DNA of 64,000 nt from Eucalyptus grandis (lineage: Eukaryota; Streptophyta; Magnoliopsida; Myrtales; Myrtaceae). The notes under the pieces were generated by a model. That model saw only the letters and a program-made list of their open reading frames with translations. It ran no database searches and was not told the DNA's origin. Location: the NCBI RefSeq assembly GCF_016545825.1, contig NC_052618.1, positions 46,074,196 through 46,138,195 of the forward strand, given 5' to 3'. Positions 47,012 to 64,000 of the stretch are shown here, piece by piece. Position numbers and translations under genes: made by a program. How positions within the stretch are numbered: the stretch's first letter is position 1; each line of letters starts with the position of its first letter.

Positions 47012-50000
47012 TCAGCGTCTCCAGTCTCGCTGCCACCTGCCTCCATGCCTATTATGGTCCCTGTTATGGTCCCAGAACCCAGAGGAGCTCCCATGCCTCG
47101 AACTCTCCGGCCCAGAAAACCGATCAGGAACTGCTCTCGCCTCCGGTATGTTCCTTCCCGGTGGATACCTCGTCGGGCTATTTTCCTGGCTCCAAGATTC
47201 GAAATCCTCCCTGGCGTAGTTATTTCTTTCATAGGGAGCCCGAGATGAGGCACTAAAAGTTGATTGGTTAGTTTGAGAATAAGAATGAGGGTGACTATAC
47301 TGATGATTTATCTCACGTCCACCTCCCCATGAAGAATTCATGTCCATGGAAGGACCGGGACCACCGGAGTACAGAGATGGGTGCGCCCGCTGCATTGGCT
47401 GCAGCTGTGGTGATGTGACTGCTGAATATGGAAGTGAATGCATTGGCCTTTTCCCCGTCGAGGTCGGGTTCTGTACTCCGTTCATGGGAGCAAACGCTTC
47501 CTGGGCTTGTGATTGAACAGCTGCGGACTCGATGGGAATTCTATGTTGGAGAGATGGGGCCATCATCGAATGTGTATGAACTTGACTTGACTGAGACAGG
47601 GAGTTTTGGACATTTCTTGCTTCTTGTCGGACCGTAGCAGGAAAATTGGACGCCTGTAGGGGCGGTGCTACAGTGGTGGAGGCATGCCCTTGGAAACTTC
47701 CTGACGTACTCGCTGCCGAAGCCGAAGCGTTGTGCCTGGAAAATGGATTCCTTACACCATCTGACCAAACACCCTGCAAAAATCACCAAACAGCGAAAAA
47801 GAAAGGCGTCACTTTGCTATTTTTAGTAATATTTTGTCCAGGGTTAGTTCGTATACATAGAAAAGATTATGAAACATCCGTCATAAGCGAGAGAGACGAT
47901 TTTCTTTAACGTCGATGCCATGCCACTCCACTACAGTGAATCTGAGGTGGCGAATTTTCAAGTTAAGAAATTTGTCCTGACCCATCTCCTATGGTACATT
48001 ATCTTGTACATTGGGAGAGGGCCAAAGTGGGACCCATTCTCTTGTGAGAGGCAGAAAGGGAGGGAGTAATATCTTGAGCCATCACCATTGGCGACGGTGC
48101 AACCCCGTTTTTCAGACTTGAGGAATTCATTTTTTCACAATTCAAAGACTTGAGCACAGAGAAGGAAGAAGATGAATTCATTTCGTTGATTCGTTTTAGT
48201 CGTATGTGTGGTTTTCGATAGCATCACTCCCACTGGCTCAACAGGGGGAACGAGAGCAGCAGAAATCGACCGTTGGCGAGAGTCCTAGTGTCGTAGTGCA
48301 GGAAAAACCTAGGTCACGCACCGTTACGGGAGGATTGCTGGAAGGCGTTGGAGATGGGAGGGACACTTCAACCCTCTCTCCTGTTCTGCCACCCACGCCA
48401 ATGCCAGCGCCGACACCAAGTCCATTCAAATTCCCGGCTGCTCCACCTCCAGCCTTAATCATATCAAGAAGTCTCACTGTATCTGCACTCGATAAGCTCC
48501 CGGCTCCCCCCGAGGTCAGTGCGAAAACAATCTCTGGGTTCTTGAGCAGCACAGCCAGCAACTCGAGATCGGGCTCTGCCGGAGCAGGATTACTGTTTTG
48601 TGACATCGAAGCCAATCCTGCTCTTGCATTTTCATTAGAAGGAACCTGTGCTTCTGGGACGACATCAGCATCGGGTAACTGTTCAAGTGAAATCACTGGG
48701 GTTAGCGAGTCATCATAGTCCATCTCGCGATCCCACGGCTCTTTTGGATTGGGGGGTATCTCTTGGACTGTCCTGTAGATAGTCTCTTTCTCGCGGCGAT
48801 TCCTGTTTTTCTGGAATTCGACTTCTTTGCTATCCTCACCTCCACCCACCCTCCACTGATCGTCCAGTTTGACTTCTGCAGAACAAACCAGTGAATGGGT
48901 TAAAGGGATATGATTTTATAGTTGAAAATAGATGACAATGTTTCTAACTAATGGCGCAAATTTTTTTGTGTTAGTCTTATTTTCACAATGACAGCTCTCG
49001 AAAGTAAGCTGGAGACTATGCTGCTTTCCTGCACTCTGTCAAAGTTGCAAAACCCCAGAATCATCAAATCAACTTGCTCAGCTCATTACCCAGAACAATG
49101 AGCAAGAACAAGATCAAGAATTATAGGATTCTGTATTTGCCTGAAGAAACTGAGGACAATAAAAGGAAAGTGACTAGCTATAACGATAGGGTACTCATTA
49201 AATCTCCTGCCACCTGATGGAAAATGAGAAACATACCCAGATCATCTACTATCCTATCACGCGTGAATGCATTAGGAGTGCAATTGACCATTACTTCATA
49301 TAAATCTCAAATCAATCAGATGTCACACCAACGTGCTTGCTCATTGTAGGCATCCTCTGCATTTGGTTATTTTTTATGGTAAAAAAAAAAATTATATCCT
49401 CAGTCGAACATACCACTGTAAATTTCAACCAAGTGGAATTGTACATTTTTGTGATCTAAAAGTGATCTCTATTTATATTTGCAAGTCAGATGTTGAGGCA
49501 CCACCATCTCTTCAGGCAACACTCTCAGATCAGTTGCAATCAGGCACCTCTCAGAATGTCATCGCATGGTGAGGAGAAAAAAGGATTCAGAATTGTTCAG
49601 GAGATCCAGAAGTCTAATATCACATTCTGGAGAAAGTTCATCGTTGAAAAGAATCAGAATTGTTTCATTCCATTTTGCTCGCGCATAAGAATGCCAACCA
49701 GAGATTTCAGCTTCAATTAGCATAATTATCTTAATCCACGCAATTATCAAATTAACGTAGCAACAATTCTTGAAGCGATACAGGGTCAATGAAACATAGT
49801 CAGCCGGCAACATAGCCCATTCCATCTACTGATAAGAATCCAATTGGAGATTCTAGTTTTGAGTCAAATGGTCCATCAAATGGGTGGAAATGAAGGAGCC
49901 AAACTGAGTAACACTGGTAATTATGGGTGCATATATTAAACAAGACAACGCTCTCCAATTGTGTCAAGCAGATATGCAGGAAAAACTTATTTCCCAGAGT

Positions 50001-53000
50001 TATCACTTCACGGAGTCACCCTACATGAAACTTAGCAAACTCTTGGTTATTGTTAGCACCTCTTCACTTGCAACTTTTGGGATACAATTTAACCCACAGA
50101 TGGCCAATATAAGGAGTACCACGGTGCACATGCTTGACCCATAGTACACAAAATTACCTTGATCCACCAATTTTTTTTTAAAGATGAGGATCCTAGAAGT
50201 ACCATCCCAAGTGGTTAGTTCTAAACATCAAAGGGGTAATTTGACAACGTTCTCTCTCCATTGAACTCCACCAATGCTTGACCCAAAAAAATAAAAAAAT
50301 AAAAATCCACTAAATGACAAGAAAATTATTATACAAGTCACTGACCACCTCTCATGTCTTGTAAAAGAGACAAATCACATCGCATAGGCTATCTAGCAAA
50401 TCACTGTTTGTAAGGAAAACCCAAACAAGACCTGCAATATCCTCTTGGTTAATTGACATTTTGCGACTTATACAAAATCTTTATTCCCAGGCAAGAATTA
50501 TGGTCCTCAACAAACTATTGCAGCAAGTCAGAAAAACCAAGAAAGGTTCTCGAACAGCAAGATTACCTGCCGGTCTCTTCCACGGGATCCGAACCCTCTT
50601 ACAGCCCTCCAATACAGTCTCCCTTGAATCCAATTTGGTCTTTGCAAAAGACATATCAAGCTTCTGAGGAGCTTCAGAGGGCATCACATTCTTTTGTAGT
50701 TCACCTTCGGACTGAACATGAACTGTAGCTGCTGGAGGCAAATTGACTGTCTTAGTCATTGAAGTTTTAATAGAACTTTCAGTTTTTATTTCATTACTCT
50801 CATTACAAGAGGACCCGCTCTTTCCATATTTGTTCTGCATGTGCAGTTGCCGCATTTTTGCCTTCTGAATATCATCAACAGACATTGGCCGACTGCGGCT
50901 AGCAGAAGCCACTCTGGAAGCCTGTGGGCTTCTGCCAGCCATTTTCTGCCCAGGCTGTTCCACCATCTGCACTTTCCTGCGCTCTCTATTTTCTGACATG
51001 GGCTAAGGCAGCAACTACAGCTCATATGGTATATTAATTCAATTAAACAACGGTAGAAGCAAATTCAACTCTCAGACATCTTATGAATCTTCTAATTCAT
51101 TTTCAGCGCCAAACTATCAAATTGATCAAATTAAACTGGACGCATGAAAATCATAGTCAGGCCAGAATATGATAATACTTTTACAAAGATATATTTTAAG
51201 TACAAGATGGTTGAAGAACCCCTAGAAAATCCACTCAACTACTAAAAAATCTATGTTCAATTATCATCCAAGGCAATTGTAGTCCCATCAGTCTTAGCCA
51301 ATCCGATGGCATTGTGTTACTTCTGGCCCCGTCAAACAAACTGCTTAGTACAAGTTTAGTGAGAACATTTTTCAGTTTCAAACGCTAATATCAACAATTA
51401 ACAACTCCAAAATCCAAAGGGAAAAATATGACCCACAGCAGGATCACTCTTCCCAAAAGTCATGTCCAACAAATTTTCAGTCCACTGAACAGAGAACTCA
51501 GTTCCTAATCTGAGCAGGAGGATATCCTGGCTTTAGGAGAAGAAAAAAAAGGATAACAATGGTAGTGGAGGCTAAGCATCCATTCCTTGGCTGAGCAATG
51601 GCCTAGGAGATATGTAGACCTGTCAAAATGAGTCATAGACCCTTTTTTTAACCCATATTTGATGATCAAATCGTTATATGGGCTAGTTATATTCAGTGAA
51701 CGGATTATAAATGGGTTTAGAATAGAAAAGCTCAAAATATGAGTGTCAATTGGGTTCATATTTAGACTCGACCCATCTCTATAACTCTCTCTTTACTCTC
51801 TCTCACCCTCAATCAATCTTGCACTCGCTCACTCTGTGCTCTCACCTCATTTTGGGTATGAGTTTTCCTAGATTGGGTCGAATATGGAAGTGTTTTAGCA
51901 ATAAATGTTGGAAATGGTCAAAACGAGTTAAATGATATCAATTTGGATCAGACCATTTTTGACTTGACTCGACCATTTGACAAATCTAGGAATGGAACTT
52001 AGAAAGTCCAAAAAAATTTCCAAAAGGATACGGGCTGAAGTTACACCAAGGGCATGTTTCCTACTTGAATCATCAGCTGAAGCAGGCAAGAGTTTTAGTG
52101 CTTGTGAAGATTCCAACCTCCTGATGCAAGAAATGTTGCTCAAAACACTTTCAAGACACAAAAGAACTATCAAAACTTGATCATAAGTCACCCATACCTA
52201 GTAACCTCCAAATTTTCACATGAAGCGAGAATCTCTTCCTGTCAGCACTTAAATGGTTACTACCCTCAATATACAAAATTTGAGCAAACTTAATCATATT
52301 ATAAAGAGGTACTTACAGATAAACTGTTATCTGAATGCCATGCTTCATCACCCATGATTTCACCAAACTGCCAAAAACAAGGTTTACAAATAATGAGTTC
52401 TATCTCCATAATTACAAAAGCGGGATGTGACCATGAACTTGCCTCTGCTTCACCATCATTTCTTTCTGCATTGCATTACGAGATCTCACGCCATTGGGCT
52501 TCTTATTAACCTGGGCCCGTGCAAACATTTTGCTCCATTTTGATAGCAAAGCCTTTGCCCTGTTTGATACATCTGATCTCCAAATCAGATAAATGAGTTT
52601 CAACTTTAACATGAAGAGAAGCATATGATACATGCATGCAAGAGTTTCTCACTATCTTACCCTAAAAAGAGAAAAGTAACTGACCCTCAACTAATACACA
52701 AAAAAGATATGAGAGAAAAACTAGACAATCAAGCTCCCAAGAAAATTACAAATGATTTTGGTTTGGTTAGTAATTCTTAAACATTTTCTCTTTAAACAGT
52801 CAAACAGCAGTTCCGCAAACCCCACCCCCCCCCCAAAAAAAAAAAAAACCCTAAATAAAAAGAAAAAGAAAAAAAGAAGAAGGGGGTTTGTGCTTATTCA
52901 CCTCCTGAGAAAGGAGAGTATCTCTGCTGGAATTAATCGCATGGAATGAATAAACACAATAGCACTTTATTTGAGCAGCCAACCAATCACACAACAGTAA

Positions 53001-55505
53001 ACCATCCCAGGACCAGGTAAGATGAAATGAGGAGCAAATATAAGAGACAACAATCGAGAATGCACGGAGTGAAAATTGTGCACTTCTATAAGCAAAAGCA
53101 CACCTGATGTCCTATAAAACCGCAGTCTGTTAACAGTTTGGAGAACGGCAGACAATTGACTAGGAAGAGCTTTATGTAGAGGCAAATGAGAGAGAACCTG
53201 CAAGTGGTACAAAATAAGCTTAGCAACTTGCAATGCTTGGTGCAATTTAATTTGCGACTTCGATCATTTTCTACCTCAAGGATGATAGAAAGCACACTGG
53301 TTTGTTCTTCAGCGGATGCTTGGCTCAACCACGTTGCCAAGATCATTACACCACCTTTAGTCATAAACCTAGAAGCATGAATAGAAGTCAAAACAAATGG
53401 GAAAAGTTCTAGAAATACAGACAACAAAGAATCGGGTAAAAATTTACCAAGACAGTACTGAAGAATTCTCTATCCGCAGAATCCACTCCATTAACTTCAC
53501 CTGCCCAGAAAATGTTTCTTCTTTCCCCATAAGCGTGAAGATATTTTGAACAAAATCTTTATCAGCCTCATCTATGCCAGGCAAGAGATCATTTTGCACA
53601 GGGCAAGGTGAGGCATCTCCAACATCTGGCGCAATAGAGTTCAATGGAAGTAGATCGACAGGTGTTGACGTTGCTGATTCAGAATTTACTGGGGGAAAAA
53701 CATTAGAATCTTTTGGAGCTTTCAATCTAATGGCTTTCTCCCTTGAGAGTCGTACGAACTTTCTCACTCGTGACCGTTGACTATTAAAAAAATCTCGAAC
53801 CTTCAAGTACATAAAATGCAAAGAGGTAAGGGGATATATATACTAATATCAGTAATTAAAGACAAGTGCAAACTATTTTACTTATCCATCTCGATAGATT
53901 GTCAATACAAGTCCCATGTCTCATTTCCAACAAACATGAAAAGATTACATAATCTCTGTTAATGCACAGAAATAGTGAAGTACTTGAAAGGTCCAAACTT
54001 CAGGCATACAGTGAGACTTCAATTGATTAAAAAAAAAAAAAACAGCAATCGAAGAGCCAAAAGAGCCAAACGGAGAAACAACCTGAGTAACTGTGACTCC
54101 AAAAAGAGCACTGATTTCCCGAGATTCCTTCTTGCTAATTGCATCTTTAATAGAAAAAACTGATTGCATATACTTCACAGCCTTAGGATTTAGCAAATCT
54201 CTAGGTCTTTTTCCTGAAATTTAGTAATCAACAGTCAAGATCAGACCAGCAGCAAAAGATGAAAACTAAAAGAAAAGAAAACCTTTTTGTTTTGCAGCTT
54301 ACATAGCTGCCGGAAAAAGGAATAGTGTAGAGTTCTTGCAGGATTTTATGCGAAAATGTTACAACAAAACTCACACAATAATGACAACAATAGCACAACA
54401 AACTACTCAATTCACCAAATAACTGTCAACCCTGAGATTTCACTAAAAACAATTGGGTGCTAATTATTCTATAGAGACTTACCAATTTTAATTGACAATG
54501 CTCCAGCCGCCTGAAAATCATACATAGAAATCTGTTAGTAGAATTTAATTTTTTGGAAGAAAAACCACCATAAATCAACTTAGAGCCATCTAAAGCATGG
54601 ACAGTATAAGAGATTTAATCTTCTGAAGTGCAGCTCAACTAAACCAAAATTACAAGAATACGGTCTTCTTGTTCTTTAATAAATAAGAAGAAGACACTGA
54701 TCTTATATGTTTTTGGGAGAGATGCATTAATTGGACGAAACTTAGCATAACAAGGAGATGCACAAACCTGCCAACTATGTGAAATATGAAGAATCAATAC
54801 ATTTGCAACTTCCAAAAATTGACTGACAGAAAAACACTTAAAAAACCGAACTTTCAAAACCATAAACCACACCATTCAATAATCTTTCCAAACACATCGT
54901 GAAATCGCAGTTAACTTGAACCCCAAGACCTTACTGGCGAATGGAAACAAAAGCACAGACTTTTTGCAGGCATAGCCAGCAATGATCAGATGTTAAACCC
55001 ACCAGTTCTTCTCAAAACTGGTATTCATCTTAATACAGAAGGGGAAGCCTCGACATCGAACGATAAACTACACATGCAAAAAGGTAGCTTCCCGCATGAC
55101 TCGTGAACCATCTTCGCGCACATTGAACAGAGAAAGCCTCATCGAGGAACGGCCTCAAAGTCAAACATCACTTCCAAAGACCTCAGCGAAATCCTCATAC
55201 CCCAATTCCGAGCAAAAATCAAGTCCTAGCGAGGGATCCCCAACCCTTCCCCCGAAAATCACCCCCCAAACGAAACCCACCCCTTGCATGCTCCGAAAAC
55301 CCTAAAACTCTAGGTCGCTACCGAGACGCACCATTTCCTGGGCGAGAGGGTTCACGCCGGTGAGCCGGCATTGGGCGACGACGATGCTCTGGAGCCGGTC
55401 GATTTGGCCGCGGAAGAGCGCGTGCTGGGACTCCAGGAGCTGCCGGAGCGACTCCGGCGAGCTCCCGATCTCCTGCTCCGACAGGTCCTCCCCCAGGACC
55501 TCCAT
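47012..55505 (-). CDS. LD: LUMINIDEPENDENS-like homeodomain protein
   Basis: Homologue of Arabidopsis LUMINIDEPENDENS, a nuclear regulator of flowering in the autonomous pathway. Thirteen exons join without a frame error into 974 codons (Arabidopsis LD is about 950): 55332-55505, 54483-54510, 54083-54213, 53448-53800, 53275-53368, 53104-53197, 52439-52572, 52317-52367, 52198-52238, 52032-52120, 50567-50992, 48328-48875, 47012-47773. All introns are GT-AG. The N-terminus reads EIGSSPESLRQLLESQ and LTGVNPLAQEM. The divergent homeodomain (residues about 69-130) includes LLNPKAVKYMQSVFSIKDAI and SREISALFGVTVTQV. A TFIIS/IWS1-like helical domain (about 190-330) includes ETFSGQVKLMEW, GGVMILATWLSQA and SNRAKALLSKWSKMFARAQ. 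Later landmarks are RRKVQMVEQPGQK, MSVDDIQKAKMR, NPKEPWDREMDYDDSLTP and ELLAVLLKNPEIVFALTSG. The Gln/Ser/Pro-rich tail ends in Trp/Arg-rich sequence. The start matches the short N-terminus of the family. Confidence 0.93.
51615..51988. mobile_element. MITE inside LD intron 10
   Basis: The left end TAGACCTGTCAAAATGAGTC pairs with the reverse complement of the right end, TAGATTTGTCAAATGGTCG, over about 20 bp with mismatches. The interior contains ACCCATATTTGATG and GGGTTCATATTTAGACTCGACCC-type blocks and a C/T-rich stretch. This end sequence is common among plant MITEs, often assigned to hAT. It lies between splice sites at 52,031 and 50,993 and does not disturb them. No coding. Confidence 0.55.
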
Positions 55506-58423
55506 GCGCGAAAGCGCCCGATGCGGAAGGCTCGCGGGTCGGTGCGGTCGATCGGCGCGGCTCGCGCATTACCGATTCAGCTGGGGAAGCGCGAGCGCGG
55601 GCATGAGCTCGAGCTCGAGCGCGGGCGCGGGCACGAGTTCGAGCGCGCGATTTGCGGGAAGCTCGGGGACGACGTCCGTACGAATTAGGGTTTGGAGAGA
55701 GAGAGGAGAGAGAAAGAGAGAGGTGGAGCGAGACCGTGGGCAAAAGAGGCCGCTCACCAAACTCTTGTGCGTATGTAGACGCCGGCAACCGTCCCCAGGA
55801 AAACGTGAAAACGCTGGGCGAGGCTCTGGTAAAAAAACTACAATATTATAATCTAGGGATAAATGACATGAATCAATTCCCAGCTTTGACTCGATATATA
55901 ATATAATTTTTTAACTTTAACCTAACATACAACATCGATTCTAAAATTTTAATTTATTCAATAGAACTTTTAATGAATGTTGAAACCAATCCCAAAACTA
56001 TATAAAATTATCCAATATTATTCTTTTGTTAATCTTAGTTTAGGTCCGATAACTATTTTGAACATTTATCAAAAGTTTAGGTGCCGTATTGAACAAATTA
56101 AAAGTTCAGTAACGATATTGCACATTAACTTAAAATTTAAAGTTCATATTACATATTAAATTAAAGTTTAAGAATAACTAATGTCATTATCCCTATATTT
56201 CACAATGTATTTTTATTGTTCTTATCTATATCTAATGCTATGGTAGAGAAGAATATCATGTTTTTACAATGCTTTACTGCTATATTTGTATCTATTTTCC
56301 ACTTATTTCTTCAAATTGATAGCCCATCAAATAAAATTTTTAATTTCCACTCCAAAAGTTAGGTTAATTATGTAATATAATCCCTGAATTTTTAATTTGT
56401 TTGATACACTCCCTCAATTTTTAAGAACATGTTCAAACTAGTTCTTAAATAACATGAAATTATACAATATTATCATTTCATTAAATTATATTCATAGAAC
56501 AAATTAAAAGTTCCAAAATCACTTTACACATTATTAAATTACAGTTTAAAAATCATTTGTGTTACTTTTTCCTAAAACTCACCGTGTCACCTCAAGAACA
56601 GTTGCATGCGAATGACGCGAGCGTGAGAATCAGTACTTTAGATGCAGTGTGTCGTAAAATTGCATTAAGGATCGTACCATAGGAATTCAGTAGTCATGGC
56701 TAGGGCGCTACTTCTTATTCCAATTTTTCCTTCCAGTGGTAAATTCTTATTTCCACTCCATCCTAGAATCCGACGCGATATAAACACGAATAATTTGATT
56801 TGGCACAACATGTTTGATGATTTAGATATGTTGACAAATTTGGCTCATTTGCAGAGCAATTTAATTTTGGATCAACTTATCAAGAGGAAAAATTGGAATT
56901 TCAGTAGCTTCCACAAACAAAAGCTATTGATTTACTCGAAATGTTGGTAATATTCAAGAAAACAAATTACCGTCGCCAACTGAGTCGAGCACGAGTCTTT
57001 AGCTTAACATTAAGTAGTAATTTAATTTGAGAAAAGTCAGTGAATGAGATGACAATTTTATTTAAAGTTAGTAAATCCAAATTGTCCGTAAGACAAACAA
57101 ATGAAATTTGGTAATTTGCTGGAGAAATTAGTAATTTTCATACCATGAGAATCGGTAACTTCATATGAGAGGTGATAATTATTGACTGTTGCCTTGATGA
57201 CTATGTGCCGCTACTAAAAATCGACTACATTTCCTGAGATTAAGAAATGTCCCACCGGTACCATGAAGAACTGGGACAAAGCGGCTAACCGCTGGTTGCC
57301 TTCTCCGGTTCCGCTCTTATCCATGAATTCTATGTCTGCTTTCGGCTCCCAGTGGAGTGGGATGGTGCAGGCTCAGTGATTGAGAATCAGATAGTGCCAG
57401 GAACGTCAAATCTCTCAAACTGAATGATGCCCCCGCCCTGTGATGTTGAATCTAGAGCAATCGTTCCAGGATTATATGCGCTGATCCAGGACCAACTGAA
57501 GCAATGGTCATCCTTTAATCAGGCTATTACGCATGCTCCAAAATTAATTCACCTACAAAAGATTGCAGATTATAAAGACAAAACCAAACAATCCTACATG
57601 CTAACGCTCGGTGAAAGGACAAGACTCTCCAGTAACTTGATGCACGTGGCATACTGTAAAATTTTTATCAAATGAACATCTCACGAAAGCATTGCTAATA
57701 AGAAACAGAAACTCAGAACACAGAATTATAGAAAAAGACAAAAGGATACCGGTTTTTTATTGGAAAAAGGGTAGAAGGGGGCAACTAGCACTAGCGACTC
57801 CCTCTGGATATTACTATAAGGACAGGACACCAGGTAGGGAATGCTCGCTTTAAGCTATAATTGCTCTATAGCATCCACGACCGAAAGGTCAGAGGTTGGC
57901 TAGTCTGTTCTGCAATCCCACCGAGATGCTATCAGTCAAAAAGTTTCTCAATACGAGGTATGCCACAACTAGGCAATGCAACACGAGTAGTTTAGAGGTT
58001 ACCTCACGATGGAGGACTCTCTTAGTATGCTTGAAATGTGAAATTTGGTCATTACACACCAAATAAAAGCAAACTTAGAAAGTAAACGCAATTTAAACTG
58101 CCTCAAGCAAATTTTTGAAAAGCAGATGATTAGGGCCAGAAAGACCACCTACTGCCAGGTTAAACACAAACTCAAACCACTGGACAGATCCTTTTAAAGC
58201 AACATAAGGCAGAACTTTCAAGATTTAAAAGAAATGCAACACCACTGGACAGTGGTCCATACATTGAGAGGAAGCCTAAATAATTGAGTAACTCAACGCC
58301 AAAAGCTGGAAGTCCAATAGTAGAATGGGAATATGAAAACAATATAGTTAAGAATCTTAAATGAGTTTAGGACTTACCCATAACATGAACTGATAATCCA
58401 CTGTCCGCCATGGTTTCCTTAAT
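55506..58423. other. Region between LD and PEX6, with small TIR relics
   Basis: The first 200 bp upstream of LD are GC-rich with GAGCTCGAGC-type runs and a GAGAGA stretch (55,694-55,720), as expected for a leader and promoter. A short element at about 55,853-56,197 has ends TAGGGATAAATGACATGAA and the inverse of AATGTCATTATCCCTA, a MITE-like relic. Another AT-rich relic follows to about 56,575. The open frame at 57,424-57,675 (83 codons) is not recognisable. The stretch nearest 58,423 should be the PEX6 3' untranslated region. Confidence 0.4.
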
Positions 58424-63348
<4,925 letters not shown>

Positions 63349-64000
63349 CTGCTTCATGAACAAAATATAGATGCACCAGTTATTAAAAAATTCTAAGCAA
63401 TTCAGTATGAATATTGGAGATATACCAAAAGAATATCCATAATCAAAATTTAAATTCAGGAAGCACTGAAAACCTTCCTCTTGACAAGGACTTTAAGCTT
63501 CAGGGTTAGAACCATGGAATCATTTGAGCCCAAGATCCATATTTAATCATCATTGCAAACAATTAACATATTTTCACCATCTATTGGAGCTTACATGTAA
63601 TTGTGAAAATAAGAATTCAGAATATACTAAAGCACACTTAGAAAACCATAGGAGGTACTATGGGAGAGTATTTTAATGACTAAACTTCCTTCCTCTATGA
63701 GCATTTTTCGTGATTCTACTACTTAGGTGAAGCAAAAGTTTTTAATTAGTGTTTGTTGTTAGTCTCTTTTTCCTATTCTTGTGTATTCATCATGTTCTTT
63801 TACAGTTTTCTTCAAGTGATTTTATCTGATAAATCATATTCAGCAGAAGTTTCGTTAACATTTATAACCACCAATTTTGCTGGCCCTTCCTCTTTGCTTA
63901 TCTGAATTGTAGCACATCAAGATCCTTAATGAAGGGAAAGTTTTTAAAAAAGAAGAAGACTTATTGTTCCTTGACTAAGGTCATTAAAAGGATATGATCA
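63349..64000. other. PEX6: PEX6 intron reaching the window edge
   Basis: The exon at 63,169-63,348 has a clean acceptor at 63,349-63,350, so transcription continues from beyond the edge. I could not find another PEX6 exon in these 650 bases. The sequence is AT-rich and looks intronic. Confidence 0.5.

Noticed and set aside
48206..48718. 170-codon plus-strand frame
   Set aside because: It is the antisense shadow of LD exon 12, whose minus-strand translation matches the family.
52439..52446. GC splice donor AG/GCAAGT at the end of LD exon 7
   Set aside because: It looks like a textbook GC donor, but using it breaks the frame with the next exon. The ordinary GT donor three bases further (CAA/GTTCAT) gives KQRQFGEIMGDEAW, as expected for the family.
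55318..55851. Frames of 156 and 163 codons upstream of and across LD exon 1
   Set aside because: GC-rich promoter and leader sequence with GAGCTCGAGC runs. The translations are Arg/Ala-rich repeats, and the LD start at 55,505 explains the conserved part.
57424..57675. 83-codon plus-strand frame between LD and PEX6
   Set aside because: No family resemblance and no promoter or splice context. It is more likely chance or the remnant of an old insertion.

Overview
The window is nuclear DNA from a flowering plant. Its genes are eudicot-type: split genes with GT-AG introns, an INDETERMINATE-domain zinc finger, LUMINIDEPENDENS, PEX6 and an NF-YB5-like factor. The intergenic space is AT-rich and full of transposon relics. 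Several relics carry GC-rich 'CCTCG' cores, which made me think of a woody rosid, possibly Myrtales; that taxonomic guess is weak.

Positions 1-39 kb are almost entirely repeat-derived. They hold a nuclear scrap of chloroplast ycf2 (2.4 kb), a 5'-truncated L1-type LINE (4.8-8.5 kb) inserted into one copy of a duplicated TATA-bearing segment, a terminal-inverted-repeat (TIR) element with a GC-rich core (9.1-9.9 kb), and an old Ty3/Gypsy element (11.5-19.5 kb) whose two LTRs differ greatly in length. They also hold a copia-like LTR scrap (about 20 kb), several MITE-like elements and a decayed tandem array (22.9-23.6 kb). The only recognisable host gene here is an NF-YB5-like gene on the minus strand (24.5-25.1 kb). 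Its histone fold lacks one conserved codon and is broken by a frameshift.

Positions 39.5-64 kb are gene-rich. An IDD-family C2H2 zinc-finger gene (39.9-43.4 kb, plus strand) has three exons, a GC-AG first intron and a single-nucleotide frame break in the last exon. A LUMINIDEPENDENS homologue (47.0-55.5 kb, minus strand) assembles cleanly into 13 exons and 974 codons. The C-terminal half of PEX6 (58.4 kb to beyond the right edge, minus strand) has 11 exons in the window. MITE, MULE-like and possible LTR pieces sit between and inside these genes.

The genes do not form a pathway or cluster: they are three nuclear regulators (NF-YB, IDD, LD) and one peroxisomal ATPase. I found no sign of an undescribed biological system. 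The most interesting material is transposon archaeology (a LINE splitting a duplicated segment, unequal LTRs, GC-core TIR elements, inverted MITE copies) and two frame breaks in regulatory genes that are either real lesions or assembly errors. All exon models were built by hand from splice signals and protein conservation, without transcript data.
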